From positions 1-33,025 of the forward strand of contig JAWLEC010000017.1 of NCBI GenBank assembly GCA_041686315.1: a stretch of DNA of 33,025 bases, given 5' to 3'. Shown one piece after another: positions 14,517 through 22,942 of the stretch; the first letter of the stretch is position 1, and each line of letters starts with the position of its first letter. The notes beneath the pieces are model-generated. The model had not been told where the DNA came from. It saw nothing but the letters and a program-made list of their open reading frames with translations, and made no database searches. Source of the stretch: Sva-07 sp041686315 (lineage in GTDB: Bacteria > Actinomycetota > Acidimicrobiia > Acidimicrobiales > Ilumatobacteraceae). The position numbers were made by a program, and so were the translations under genes.

Positions 14517-15863
14517 CTACAACGCCGCCAGGTAGCGGTCGCGTTCGAAGGCGGTGACCTGCGTCTTGTAGGCCCGCCACTCGCTGCGCTTGTTGCGCAG
14601 GAACCACTCGAAGATGTGCTCGCCGAGCGCCTCGCGCACCAGGGTGGACTCCTCCATCACGGCGAGAGCGTCGGCCAGTGACTGCGGGAGCTGCCGGATG
14701 CCCAGCTTGTCGAGCACGTCGTCGCCGATCTCGAACAGGTTGGCGTCGGCCTCGTCGGGCAGCTCGTAGCCCTCGCGCACGCCCCGCATGCCCGCCGCGA
14801 GCAACAGCGAGAACGCCAGGTAGGGATTGGTGGCGGGGTCGGGCGACCGGTACTCGATCCGGGTGGCCATCGCGTTGTCGCGTTTGGGGATCGGCACCCG
14901 GATCAGGCCGCTGCGGTTGTTGCGCGCCCAGCTGATGTGGACGGGGGCCTCGAACCCCGGGACGAGCCGCTTGTAGCTGTTGACCGTCTGGTTCGTGACG
15001 GCCGTGATCTCCGCGGCGTGGCGCAGCAGGCCGGCCATGAACGACTTGGCCACGGGCGACAGCCGGTAGGCGTCGTCGCCGTCGAAGAATGCGTTGTCGT
15101 CGCCCCGGAACAGCGACAGGTGCACGTGCATCCCCGAGCCCTGGACGCCCTCGAGCGGCTTGGGCATGAACGTGGCGTGGACGTCGTGGTGGGAGGCCAC
15201 CTCGCGTACCGCCAGGCGGAACGTCATCATCGAATCGGCCATCGTGAGTGCGTCGGTGTGGCGCAGGTCGATCTCCTGCTGGCCGGGAGCGTCCTCGTGG
15301 AAGCTGTACTCCACCGGGATGCCCATCGTCTCGAGCGTGCGGATCGTGCGCTTGCGGAGCTCACCGGTGACGTCACGGGTGGTGAGGTCGAAGTAGCCGC
15401 CCTGGTCGATCGGCACCGGCAGCTGCCCCGGTACCAGCGGCTCGAAGTAGAAGAACTCCACGTCGGGCGCGAGGTAGAACGTGAATCCGGCCTCGTGCGC
15501 GTCTTTGACGTGGCGGCGCAGCACCTGGCGCGGATCGCCCTCGAAGGGCGTGCCGTCGAGGTGGTGGATGTCGCAGAAGATGCGCGCCTCGGGTGCTTTC
15601 GGGTCGCCCCACGGGAGCAGCTCGAACGTGTCGGGATCCGGCATCGCCAGGACGTCGGCCTCCTGGACCCGCGAGAATCCGTCGATCGAGGAGCCGTCGA
15701 ACGTCATGCCGTCGTCGAGCGCGTTCTCGAGCTCGGCCGGCGAGATGGCGAGGCTCTTCAGGCTGCCGAGCACGTCGGTGAACCAGAGCCGTACGAGGCG
15801 GACCCCGCGCTCTTCCACACTGCGCAGGACGTAGTCACGCTGGCTGTCCAGCATTTCGGTCAT
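14517..15863 (-). CDS. glnA: Glutamine synthetase type I, GlnA2-like
   Basis: The 448-residue GS-I fold enzyme resembles actinobacterial GlnA2 (RLVRLWFTDVLGSLKS, MTFDGSSIDGF near the N-terminus). ATP/metal and glutamate motifs are APDVEFFYF, SGMHVHLSLF, NSYKRLVPGFEAPVHISW and RIEYRSPDP. The position that carries the adenylylated tyrosine in GlnA1-type enzymes reads ANLFEIGDD, with phenylalanine, so GlnE-type control is unlikely. In Streptomyces GlnA2 acts as a gamma-glutamylpolyamine synthetase, so the substrate may be a polyamine rather than ammonia. ATG 15863 has CAGAAT 6 bases upstream; ATG 15854 with a GAGGA 9 bases upstream is an equally good start. It lies between glnII and the GlnR-like gene. 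Confidence 0.92.
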   Translation of the reverse strand: MTEMLDSQRDYVLRSVEERGVRLVRLWFTDVLGSLKSLAISPAELENALDDGMTFDGSSIDGFSRVQEADVLAMPDPDTFELLPWGDPKAPEARIFCDIHHLDGTPFEGDPRQVLRRHVKDAHEAGFTFYLAPDVEFFYFEPLVPGQLPVPIDQGGYFDLTTRDVTGELRKRTIRTLETMGIPVEYSFHEDAPGQQEIDLRHTDALTMADSMMTFRLAVREVASHHDVHATFMPKPLEGVQGSGMHVHLSLFRGDDNAFFDGDDAYRLSPVAKSFMAGLLRHAAEITAVTNQTVNSYKRLVPGFEAPVHISWARNNRSGLIRVPIPKRDNAMATRIEYRSPDPATNPYLAFSLLLAAGMRGVREGYELPDEADANLFEIGDDVLDKLGIRQLPQSLADALAVMEESTLVREALGEHIFEWFLRNKRSEWRAYKTQVTAFERDRYLAAL

Positions 15864-15901
15864 TCCTCGATTCTGACGCGTCTTCGGGGGAGAAAGCGAC
15901 G

Positions 15902-15926
15902 GGGCGGGAGCCAGTGGCCCCCGCCC
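15902..15926 (-). terminator. GC-rich hairpin between glnII and glnA
   Basis: GGGCGGG and CCCGCCC pair across an 11-base loop in the 111-base gap after glnII. On the minus strand the hairpin is followed by a short pyrimidine-rich stretch. It may end or attenuate glnII transcription before glnA, which has its own possible -10 box at 15875-15870. Terminator function is uncertain. Confidence 0.35.
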
Positions 15927-15974
15927 GTCACTCGAAACACCTCGTTCAGGGGCCCGCAACGGCCCCCGAACCGG

Positions 15975-16979
15975 TCACTTCATGGCGCCGCAGACCGTCT
16001 CCACCATCAGGCGGGCGACGATGTACGGGTCGATGTTGGCGTTCGGGCGCCGGTCCTCGAGGTAGCCCTTCTTGTCGACGGCGACCTGCCACGGGATGCG
16101 GATCGAGGCGCCGCGATCGGACACGCCGTAGCTGAACTGGTCGTGGCGCTGGGTCTCGTGGGCGCCGGTCAGGCGGTCCTCGATGCCGGTGCCGTAGTTG
16201 GCGATGTGCAGATCGGTCTTCTGGCCGAGCGCCTTGCATGCTGCTTCGATGTACTTGTAGCCGCCCTCTTCACGCATCTCCTTGGTGGAGAAGTTGGTGT
16301 GGGCGCCGGCGCCGTTCCAGTCGCCCTTCGCGGGCTTGGCCTCGAGGGTGGCGGCGATGCCGTAGTCCTCACCGATCCGGTAGAGGAGCCAGCGAGCGAC
16401 CCACAGCTGGTCGGCGACCTCGAGCAGGCCGAGCGGGCCGACCTGGAACTCCCACTGGCCGGGCATGACCTCGGCGTTGATGCCCGAGATCGACAGGCCG
16501 GCCTCGAGGCAGGCGTCGAGGTGGTCCTCCACCAGCGGGCGGCCGTGGATCTCGTCCTCGCCGACGCCGCAGTAGTAGCCGCCCTGGGGCTCGGGATAGC
16601 CGGCCGGCGGGAAGCCGTAGGGCCGACCGTCCTTCATCAGGGTGAACTCCTGCTCGATGCCGAAGATCGGCTCGTGCTTCTTGTACTTCTTGGCGGTGCG
16701 GGCCGCGGCCGCACGGGTGTTGGTGGGGTGCGGCTTGCCGTCGACCAGCATCACCTCGCACAGCACCAGCACGTCGTCGCCGCCACGCAGGGGGTCGGGG
16801 TAGCTGGCGACGGGCTTCAGGACGCAGTCGCTCTTGTCGCCGGTCGCCTGGTTGGTGCTCGAACCGTCGAATCCCCAGATGGGCAGCTCGGCGCCGTCCG
16901 GCAGGATCTTCGTCTTCGAACGAAGATGGTTGGTCGGCTCGGCGCCGTCGATCCAGATGTACTCAGCCTTGTAGACCAC
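15975..16979 (-). CDS. glnII: Glutamine synthetase type II (eukaryote-like)
   Basis: The 334-residue enzyme is a GS-II glutamine synthetase, which makes glutamine from glutamate, ammonia and ATP in the cytosol. The N-terminal YKAEYIWIDGAEP and LPIWGFDGSSTNQA are typical of bacterial GlnII. Catalytic and ATP-binding blocks are FGIEQEFTLM, GINAEVMPGQWEFQ, GDWNGAGAHTNFST and RPNANIDPYIVARLM. Length is standard for the class. GTG 16979 was chosen because GAGGA lies 5-6 bases upstream and VYKAEYIW matches the usual start. It is the first gene of the nitrogen cluster. A TACGGT box at 17022-17017 and a GTTCAC direct repeat further upstream are candidate control elements. Confidence 0.93.
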   Translation of the reverse strand: MVYKAEYIWIDGAEPTNHLRSKTKILPDGAELPIWGFDGSSTNQATGDKSDCVLKPVASYPDPLRGGDDVLVLCEVMLVDGKPHPTNTRAAAARTAKKYKKHEPIFGIEQEFTLMKDGRPYGFPPAGYPEPQGGYYCGVGEDEIHGRPLVEDHLDACLEAGLSISGINAEVMPGQWEFQVGPLGLLEVADQLWVARWLLYRIGEDYGIAATLEAKPAKGDWNGAGAHTNFSTKEMREEGGYKYIEAACKALGQKTDLHIANYGTGIEDRLTGAHETQRHDQFSYGVSDRGASIRIPWQVAVDKKGYLEDRRPNANIDPYIVARLMVETVCGAMK

Positions 16980-17016
16980 AGATGTCCTCAACTCTCTCGG
17001 GGGAACAGGTGCACCC

Positions 17017-17022
17017 ACCGTA
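17017..17022 (-). promoter_or_regulatory. Candidate -10 box of glnII
   Basis: TACGGT on the minus strand would place transcription initiation near 17010 and give a leader of about 30 bases that includes the GAGGA ribosome site of glnII. The assignment rests on sequence and spacing alone. Confidence 0.4.
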
Positions 17023-17084
17023 GGGGCCCACCCGATGGCGAGCGGCATCGTCGCAGCGTCGGGTTGCGGAGTCGTTGCCCAACT

Positions 17085-17101
17085 GTGAACGGCGTGTGAA
17101 C
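17085..17101 (-). promoter_or_regulatory. GTTCAC direct repeat (11-bp period) upstream of glnII
   Basis: On the minus strand two GTTCAC units start exactly 11 bases apart (17101-17096 and 17090-17085). An 11-bp period of direct repeats is how OmpR-family regulators such as PhoP bind; the Streptomyces PHO box unit is GTTCACC-like. It lies in the gap between the penicillin-acylase gene and glnII. A PhoP or GlnR site is possible; neither is shown. Confidence 0.45.
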
Positions 17102-17123
17102 TGAGCTCGGAACACCCGAACGC

Positions 17124-19733
17124 TCAGTCGCCCGTGACGGCGTACTCGCGCAGCTCGGGGTCGGCGGAGATCGCCGCGTCGGTGAGGGCGACGTCGCGCC
17201 AGTTCTTCTCGCTGAAGCGGACCGTCTGCGAATCGAGCAGCGGGGACGTGCGGTCGCCGGTCTGACCGTAGGTGAGCAGCGCCCACGCCTGCGGGACGTC
17301 GCCCGTGAGATCGACGGCGAAGACGAAGCTGGTCCCGAAGTTGATGCGGTACCCCTCGCCGCGCAGCGAGCTGCCCTCGGCGACCGGTTCGCCACGCACC
17401 GGCACCGGCGCACTCGACGACGACAGATCCGACCAGTCGACGACGTTGGTGACGCCATCGGTGCCGGTGCCGCCGTGCAGCGGGATCCGCACGTCGGACC
17501 GTTCGGTGAACTGCGCGGCTCCCAAGGTGGAATCGACGGCGAAGCCGGCCGCGTCGAGCGTCTGCACGGCACGGGCCATCGCGTCGAACATGGCGCCCTG
17601 GTTGGCGGTGGGCGTGGCGGGGGTGCGGGTCGGGTTCGACGGATCGAACGGATCGGCGAACAACACGCCGGCGTTGCGGAACGCGTCGCGGTCGAACCGC
17701 CCGATCGTCTCGCGCCACACCACTGCGCCCGCGCGGTCGAGGTCGTACACGCCGTCCCAACCCGCCAGCACGCCGCACGCCTCGGTGAGATCGACCGTGC
17801 CGGCCGGGAGGCTCTCGACGCCCTCGTCGTCGAGCAGGGCCGGCACGTCGATCCGAGGGAACAGCCGGCACGCGTCGACCGCAGCGTCCTTCAACAGGAT
17901 CGCCGTGCGGCCGCTGTTGTCGAACGCGGCGTCGCGCAACTCCTCGCCCGTGAACAGCCCGTCGTCGCCGGCGAGCCCGGCCCGGTTGTCGTTGCCGACC
18001 ACGGCCGCGTTCTGCCGGCTGCGCATCGACAGCGGTGTCTGCTGCTCGCCGTGCAGGATCGAGTAGTCGCCGTCGAGCGTGACCCCTGCGTTCGGCACCC
18101 AGAAGCTGTCGTTGGCGTTGAAGACGTGGTCGGTGCGGCGGAGCCGGGGCATCTCGGCGAACGGCACCAGTCCGAGGTCGCGCGCGCCCGGTTCCTCCTC
18201 CCAGTTGGTCGACGCAGTCGAACCGTCGAGCAGCACGAGGCCGTTCGCGTAGGCGGCCCGGACGACCGGATCGGTCGTCAGCGTTGCCCGGAACGTGAAC
18301 TCGGCCTCGTCGGTGATGTTGGGCGTCGCCGACGAGTCCGCGTACCAGACGAGACCGGTCGAGTCGGCGGCGACGGTGTTGAAGAACGGAACGCCCTGGT
18401 ACTCGGCCTGGAGTGCCACGAGTTCGTCGATGCTCGTCACGCCGGGCATCCGGGCGTACTGCTCGACGAACTCGTCGTTGTCGATGTTCGCGTCGCGGAA
18501 CGTGATCGCCGTGTCGGTCGTCCAGCCGAGACCGGGAACGCTGATCATCGGGCCGAATTCGCTGCGCCACAGCGTGCGGGTCTCGGTGTCGACGGTGCCG
18601 TCGGCGCGCAGGATCTCGATCGTGTGCTCGGTGGGGGTCATGGCGGTGGGCACGCCGTCGACGAGATAGGAGGTGGGCGATGCCGGATCGAGGGTGAGCC
18701 GGTAGGCGGTGAGGCGGGTGCCGGCCGACACGGTGTGGCTCCATGCCAGACCCTCGGTGAAGCCGATCCCGATGCCGGGGAGCCCCAGGAGGTTGGCGCC
18801 GTACACGTCGTACTCGCCGGGCACCGTGAGGTGCGCTTCGGCGAAGCGGAGTTCACCCTCCCAGGGGAAGTGCGGGTTGCCGACGAGCAGCGAGCCGCTG
18901 TCGCCGGTGACGCGGTCGCTGCCGATCGCCCAGGCGTTGCTGGCGGCGCTGCCGCCGTCGGCGAGGCCGGCGGCTGCGAGGGCGTCGCCGAACAGGTCGA
19001 CGTCCGGCGGCCGGGACGGGGCGGCGGCCGTCGAGGCGAAGCCGGACGCCTGCGCCGCTGCGTCGGCGGGGGCCTCGGGTGGCCGTGCCTCGGCGATGAA
19101 GTCGGTCAGCCGCGCACTGCTGGCGAAGAGGGCGACCGACCGTGCGTAGGCGTAGATCTCCACCGGCTCGAGGGGACGGACCCAGTCCTCGCCGGCGCAC
19201 CAACCGGGCACGTCGGCCACGCCGACATCGATGAGCTGGTCGTTCCAGCCCGTGGTGAACGCCTCGAACTGGTCGACGACGAGCGGCGAGGCGTTCTCGA
19301 AGTCGGTGGCGGCGATGCCCATGATGTCGATCGCCTTCCAGGCGAAGTCGCTGTCGAGGTTCTCCCCCTCGGCGCCGGGCCCCAGATGGCGCGACCGTTC
19401 GCCACGGATCTTGGTGACCTGGTCCGCGAGTGCGCAGGTGTGGTCCTCACCGCTGACCCAACCCTGGCCGTAGGCGACGTCGCTCGTCGTGTCCCCGGAG
19501 ATGTGGGGGACACCGTCGGTGGTGCGGCGGATCGTGGCCTCGTATCGCGGTGGCACCAGGGTGGTCGGTGGGACCGTCGTGGTGGTCGTGGTGGTGCTGG
19601 TGGTCGTGGTGGTGTCGGGCGAGGTCGGCAGCGGGATCGACTCGGGGCCCTCGCCGGGCGAACACGACGCCGCGATGGCGGCCGCGGCGACCAGCCAGGC
19701 GACGACGACGCTCTTGCGACCCACGTCGGCCAT
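17124..19733 (-). CDS. Penicillin acylase family (Ntn-hydrolase) lipoprotein
   Basis: The 869-residue exported protein belongs to the penicillin amidase / acyl-homoserine-lactone acylase family, which cleaves amide bonds after self-processing. The signal ends in a lipobox (AIAASC, near residue 24) and is followed by a Thr-rich linker (about residues 40-58). The alpha-chain part has DGVPHISGDTTSDVAYGQGW. The processing site and nucleophile serine is most likely S265 in SAASNAWAIGS. The beta chain has GNPHFPWEGELRF, VYGANLLGLPGIGIGFTEG and NDSFWVPNAG. Family members of 750-880 residues are normal. ATG 19733 lies 45 bases from the divergent NAD synthetase start. The natural substrate (acyl-homoserine lactone, penicillin-like or other amide) is unknown. 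Confidence 0.87.
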   Translation of the reverse strand: MADVGRKSVVVAWLVAAAAIAASCSPGEGPESIPLPTSPDTTTTTSTTTTTTTVPPTTLVPPRYEATIRRTTDGVPHISGDTTSDVAYGQGWVSGEDHTCALADQVTKIRGERSRHLGPGAEGENLDSDFAWKAIDIMGIAATDFENASPLVVDQFEAFTTGWNDQLIDVGVADVPGWCAGEDWVRPLEPVEIYAYARSVALFASSARLTDFIAEARPPEAPADAAAQASGFASTAAAPSRPPDVDLFGDALAAAGLADGGSAASNAWAIGSDRVTGDSGSLLVGNPHFPWEGELRFAEAHLTVPGEYDVYGANLLGLPGIGIGFTEGLAWSHTVSAGTRLTAYRLTLDPASPTSYLVDGVPTAMTPTEHTIEILRADGTVDTETRTLWRSEFGPMISVPGLGWTTDTAITFRDANIDNDEFVEQYARMPGVTSIDELVALQAEYQGVPFFNTVAADSTGLVWYADSSATPNITDEAEFTFRATLTTDPVVRAAYANGLVLLDGSTASTNWEEEPGARDLGLVPFAEMPRLRRTDHVFNANDSFWVPNAGVTLDGDYSILHGEQQTPLSMRSRQNAAVVGNDNRAGLAGDDGLFTGEELRDAAFDNSGRTAILLKDAAVDACRLFPRIDVPALLDDEGVESLPAGTVDLTEACGVLAGWDGVYDLDRAGAVVWRETIGRFDRDAFRNAGVLFADPFDPSNPTRTPATPTANQGAMFDAMARAVQTLDAAGFAVDSTLGAAQFTERSDVRIPLHGGTGTDGVTNVVDWSDLSSSSAPVPVRGEPVAEGSSLRGEGYRINFGTSFVFAVDLTGDVPQAWALLTYGQTGDRTSPLLDSQTVRFSEKNWRDVALTDAAISADPELREYAVTGD

Positions 19734-19765
19734 AGTGCCAGATCACCCACGGTGTGCCGCATCGG

Positions 19766-19771
19766 TATCCT
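19766..19771 (+). promoter_or_regulatory. -10 box of a leaderless nadE transcript
   Basis: TATCCT ends 7 bases before GTG 19779, and no Shine-Dalgarno sequence is present. This would put the transcription start on the start codon. Confidence 0.6.
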
Positions 19772-19778
19772 CGGTGGC

Positions 19779-21497
19779 GTGACGGTGTTGCGGATCGCGC
19801 TCGCTCAACTCGACCCCACGGTGGGCGACCTCGACGGCAACCTCGCGAAGATGGTCGAGGCGTACGAGCGCGCCGAGGCCGCCGGATGCGACATCGTGGC
19901 GTTTCCCGAGCTGTCCACCACCGGTTATCCGCCGGAGGATCTCGTGCTCAAACCGGGTTTCGTCGCCGACAACCTGGCCGTGCTCGCGAAGCTGGCGGCG
20001 CGGACCCGGCGGTGCGCCGCGGTGGTGGGGTTCGTCGACCAGGACCGCGACCTCTACAACGCTGCCGCGGTGTGCGCCGACGGCGAGGTCCTCGGCACGT
20101 ACCACAAGCGGTTGCTGCCGAACTCCACGGTGTTCGACGAGGCGCGGTACTTCACGCCGGGGCACGGTTCCGACCCGCTCGAGCTGTTCGTGATCGGCGG
20201 GGTCAAGGTGGGCGTGTCGATCTGCGAGGACATCTGGAGCCCGTTCGGCCCGGTCGCCGAGCAGGCGGCCGCCGGCGCCGAGATCAACATCAACATCAAC
20301 GCGTCCCCGTTCCACACCGCCAAGATCGACGAGCGCGAACGGATGCTCGCCACACGCGCCACCGACGCCCACTGTGCGGTCGTCTACGTCAACCAGGTGG
20401 GCGGCCAGGACGAGCTCGTGTTCGACGGCGGCTCGGTGGTCCTCGACCACGAAGGCACCCTGCTGGGGCGTGCCCCCCAGTTCGTGGAGGATCTGCTGAT
20501 CGTCGATGTCCCGGTGCCACCGGTGTACCGCAAACGGCTGCTCGATCCGCGGGGACGGATCACCGAGGCGTTGCTGCCGGTGGTGCACGTCTCGGCGGCG
20601 CCGGTGGTGCGCGACGACCCTGCGCCCACCTCGGTGGCCGAACCGCTCGACGCCGACCGCGAGCTGTACGACGCCCTGGTGCTCGGCACTCGCGACTACT
20701 GCGGCAAGAACGGCTTCTCCGACGTGGTGATCGGGCTGTCCGGCGGGATCGACTCGACCCTCGTGGCGTGCGTGGCGGTGGATGCCCTCGGCGCCGACCA
20801 CGTGCACGGCGTGTCCATGCCGTCGCGTTTCTCCAGCGACCATTCCAGATCGGATGCACAGCAACTGGCCGACAGCCTGGGGATCGACATGCGCACGATC
20901 TCGATCGAACCCGCGTTCCAGGCCTACATCGACATGCTCGCGCCGTCGTTCGAGGGCCGCGAGCCCGGCCTCACCTACGAGAACATCCAGAGCCGGTGCC
21001 GCGGCCAGCTGCTGATGGCGCTGTCGAACGAGTTCGGCTGGATGGTGCTCACCACCGGCAACAAGAGCGAGATGGCCGTCGGCTACTTCACGATCTACGG
21101 CGACTCGGTGGGCGGCTACGCCGTGATCAAGGACGTGTTGAAGCTGCGGGTCTACGACCTGTGCAGGTACGTCAACCGCCGTGCCGGTCGCGAGGTGGTG
21201 CCCGAGGACGTGATCACCAAACCGCCGTCGGCCGAGCTGCGACCCGATCAGCGCGACGACCAGAGCCTGCCGTCGTACGACGTGCTCGACCCGATCCTCG
21301 AGCTCTACGTCGAGCACGACCGCACGGCCGGCGAGATCGTCGAGCTGGGCCACGACGAGACCCTCGTGCGTCGGATCACCCGGCTCGTCGACATCGCCGA
21401 GTACAAGCGGCGCCAGTCGCCTCCGGGCGTGCGCGTGAGCCGCAAGGCGTTCGGCAAGGATCGCCGGCTCCCGATCACCAGCGGATACCGCGGCTGA
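19779..21497 (+). CDS. nadE: Glutamine-dependent NAD+ synthetase
   Basis: The 572-residue two-domain enzyme amidates nicotinic acid adenine dinucleotide to NAD+. The N-terminal nitrilase-like glutaminase domain (1-265) carries the Glu-Lys-Cys triad in FPELSTTGYPPED, TYHKRLLPN and GVSICEDIW. The C-terminal synthetase domain begins about residue 295 and has the pyrophosphate loop IGLSGGIDSTL, plus TTGNKSEMAVGYFT and KPPSAELRPDQRDDQSLP. Both domains are complete, so glutamine rather than free ammonia should be the nitrogen donor. GTG 19779 is supported by the -10 box 7 bases upstream. zur follows after 39 bases and may be cotranscribed. Confidence 0.95.
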   Translation: MTVLRIALAQLDPTVGDLDGNLAKMVEAYERAEAAGCDIVAFPELSTTGYPPEDLVLKPGFVADNLAVLAKLAARTRRCAAVVGFVDQDRDLYNAAAVCADGEVLGTYHKRLLPNSTVFDEARYFTPGHGSDPLELFVIGGVKVGVSICEDIWSPFGPVAEQAAAGAEINININASPFHTAKIDERERMLATRATDAHCAVVYVNQVGGQDELVFDGGSVVLDHEGTLLGRAPQFVEDLLIVDVPVPPVYRKRLLDPRGRITEALLPVVHVSAAPVVRDDPAPTSVAEPLDADRELYDALVLGTRDYCGKNGFSDVVIGLSGGIDSTLVACVAVDALGADHVHGVSMPSRFSSDHSRSDAQQLADSLGIDMRTISIEPAFQAYIDMLAPSFEGREPGLTYENIQSRCRGQLLMALSNEFGWMVLTTGNKSEMAVGYFTIYGDSVGGYAVIKDVLKLRVYDLCRYVNRRAGREVVPEDVITKPPSAELRPDQRDDQSLPSYDVLDPILELYVEHDRTAGEIVELGHDETLVRRITRLVDIAEYKRRQSPPGVRVSRKAFGKDRRLPITSGYRG

Positions 21498-21536
21498 CTC
21501 CGGCACATCCGCACGAGAGCCGGACAGGAAGCACGA

Positions 21537-21989
21537 ATGCCATCAGCGCACGCCGACATCCACCGCACGGTGAGGGACCTCCTCGACCAGCACGACCAGC
21601 GGTACACCGCAGGTCGTCGGGCCGTGGTGGCGGCGCTCGCCGACGCCGGCGGCCCCGTGACGCTGCCCGAGCTGATCGACCGGGCCCCGCAGGTGGCGCA
21701 GAGCTCGGCGTACCGGAACCTCGCGGTGATGGAGGAGGTGGGAGCGGTGCGCAGGCTGGTGCACTCCACCGAGCACGCCCGCTACGAACTCGCCGAGCAT
21801 CTCACCGAACATCACCATCATCTGATCTGCGAGTCGTGCGGTTCGGTACGCGACGTCACGCTGACGCCCGGGCTCGAGCGCCGTCTCGACGACGCATTCG
21901 AGGCACTCGCCGCGGCCGAGGGGTTCACCCCGACTCATCACACGATCGACCTCTACGGCCGTTGCGCCGACTGCACCTCGAGCGTCTGA
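21537..21989 (+). CDS. zur: Fur-family regulator, probable zinc repressor Zur
   Basis: The 150-residue protein has the Fur-family winged helix (YTAGRRAVVAALADAGGPVTLPELI, SSAYRNLAVMEEVGAVRRL). The dimerisation/metal domain holds the His-rich EHLTEHHHHLICESCG and the C-terminal GRCADC, giving the two CxxC pairs of the structural zinc site. The sensing identity as Zur is inferred from adjacency to the ZnuABC genes and the Zur-box-like palindrome at 24165-24179. ATG 21537 has AGGAAG 6 bases upstream. The last 37 bases overlap the 3' end of znuB on the other strand. Confidence 0.88.
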   Translation: MPSAHADIHRTVRDLLDQHDQRYTAGRRAVVAALADAGGPVTLPELIDRAPQVAQSSAYRNLAVMEEVGAVRRLVHSTEHARYELAEHLTEHHHHLICESCGSVRDVTLTPGLERRLDDAFEALAAAEGFTPTHHTIDLYGRCADCTSSV

Positions 21990-22867
21990 TCCGGTTCCGT
22001 GATCCCGTTCGCGGCGCGGCGACGGGGCCGACGGCGAATCGAGGTGACGGCCAGCACGACGAAGAACAGCATCACCGAGCACAGCGCCATCGTGGCGCCC
22101 GCAGCGCTGCCGTGGTGGTAGCTGAGCAGGATGCCGACGTAGGTGGCGACGATGCCGAGCAGGACCGAGAGGGCCATGATCACCGGAACCCGCTTGGCCA
22201 ACAGCGTCGCCGCGGCCGGCGGTGCGATGAGGAAGGCGAACACGAGCAGGTTGCCCACCGATTCGAACGACGCCACGATCGACACGGCGAGCAACGCCAG
22301 CAGCACCGCCTGGGCGAGACCCGGCCGGAGACCGAGCATGCGGGCGAGCGTGACGTCGAAGGTCATCACCACGAACGCCCGGTAGAACACCGTCACACCC
22401 ACGAACGCGATCGCCGCGGCGATCGCCTGGCGGAGGAGGTCGCTGCTGTCGAGACCGGTGATCGACCCGAAGAGGAAGCGGTTGAGGTCGCCCGTGTACG
22501 ACGCCTGCTGGCTCGACATGATGACCACCGCCAGCGCGAGGAAGCCGACGAACAGCACACCGATCGACGTGTCGTCGGGCAGCGGTGAGTGACGCCGGAT
22601 CAGCGAGATACCGCCCACCATCACCCCGGCTGCCACCAGTGCGCCGATCGACGTGTCGACGCCGATGATGAACGCGATGGCGATTCCCGGGAGCACGCCG
22701 TGTGCCAGTGCGTCGCCGAGGAAGCTGAGACCGCGCAGCACCACCCAGGTGCCGACGAGTGACGTGGTGATCACCGTGAGGATCCCGGCGACGAGTGCGT
22801 CGCGCATGAATTCGTTGTCGAGGAACGGACGGAGCCACCAGTCCCACGGATCGGTCAGGAACTGCAT
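21953..22867 (-). CDS. znuB: Zinc ABC transporter permease ZnuB
   Basis: The 304-residue integral membrane protein is an ABC-3 family permease for Zn/Mn, with about eight hydrophobic spans. Typical blocks are LVGTWVVLRGLSFLGDALAHGVLPGIA, split here as LRGLSFLGDALAHGVLPG, then DLNRFLFGSI, and ESVGNLLVFAFLIAPPAAA. ATG 22867 opens at the first amphipathic segment. The gene follows znuA by 75 bases on the same strand. Its C-terminal hydrophilic tail (RRRPRRRAANG onwards) extends into the region antisense to the end of zur. Zinc rather than manganese is inferred from the Zur context. Confidence 0.92.
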   Translation of the reverse strand: MQFLTDPWDWWLRPFLDNEFMRDALVAGILTVITTSLVGTWVVLRGLSFLGDALAHGVLPGIAIAFIIGVDTSIGALVAAGVMVGGISLIRRHSPLPDDTSIGVLFVGFLALAVVIMSSQQASYTGDLNRFLFGSITGLDSSDLLRQAIAAAIAFVGVTVFYRAFVVMTFDVTLARMLGLRPGLAQAVLLALLAVSIVASFESVGNLLVFAFLIAPPAAATLLAKRVPVIMALSVLLGIVATYVGILLSYHHGSAAGATMALCSVMLFFVVLAVTSIRRRPRRRAANGITEPDQTLEVQSAQRP

Positions 22868-22942
22868 CAGGACACCATGATCACACGGATCGCCTGGTGC
22901 GCCGGCGACGGCCGGAGGGAGGCCGAGGTCTGCGCAGCCGCG

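Noticed and set aside
14937..17099. 720-codon plus-strand open frame over the glutamine synthetase genes
   Set aside because: Antisense shadow; both glutamine synthetases are intact on the minus strand.
17475..19778. Upstream extension of the NAD synthetase frame
   Set aside because: The frame stays open by composition only; NAD synthetase homology begins at GTG 19779, and the upstream part is antisense to the penicillin acylase gene.
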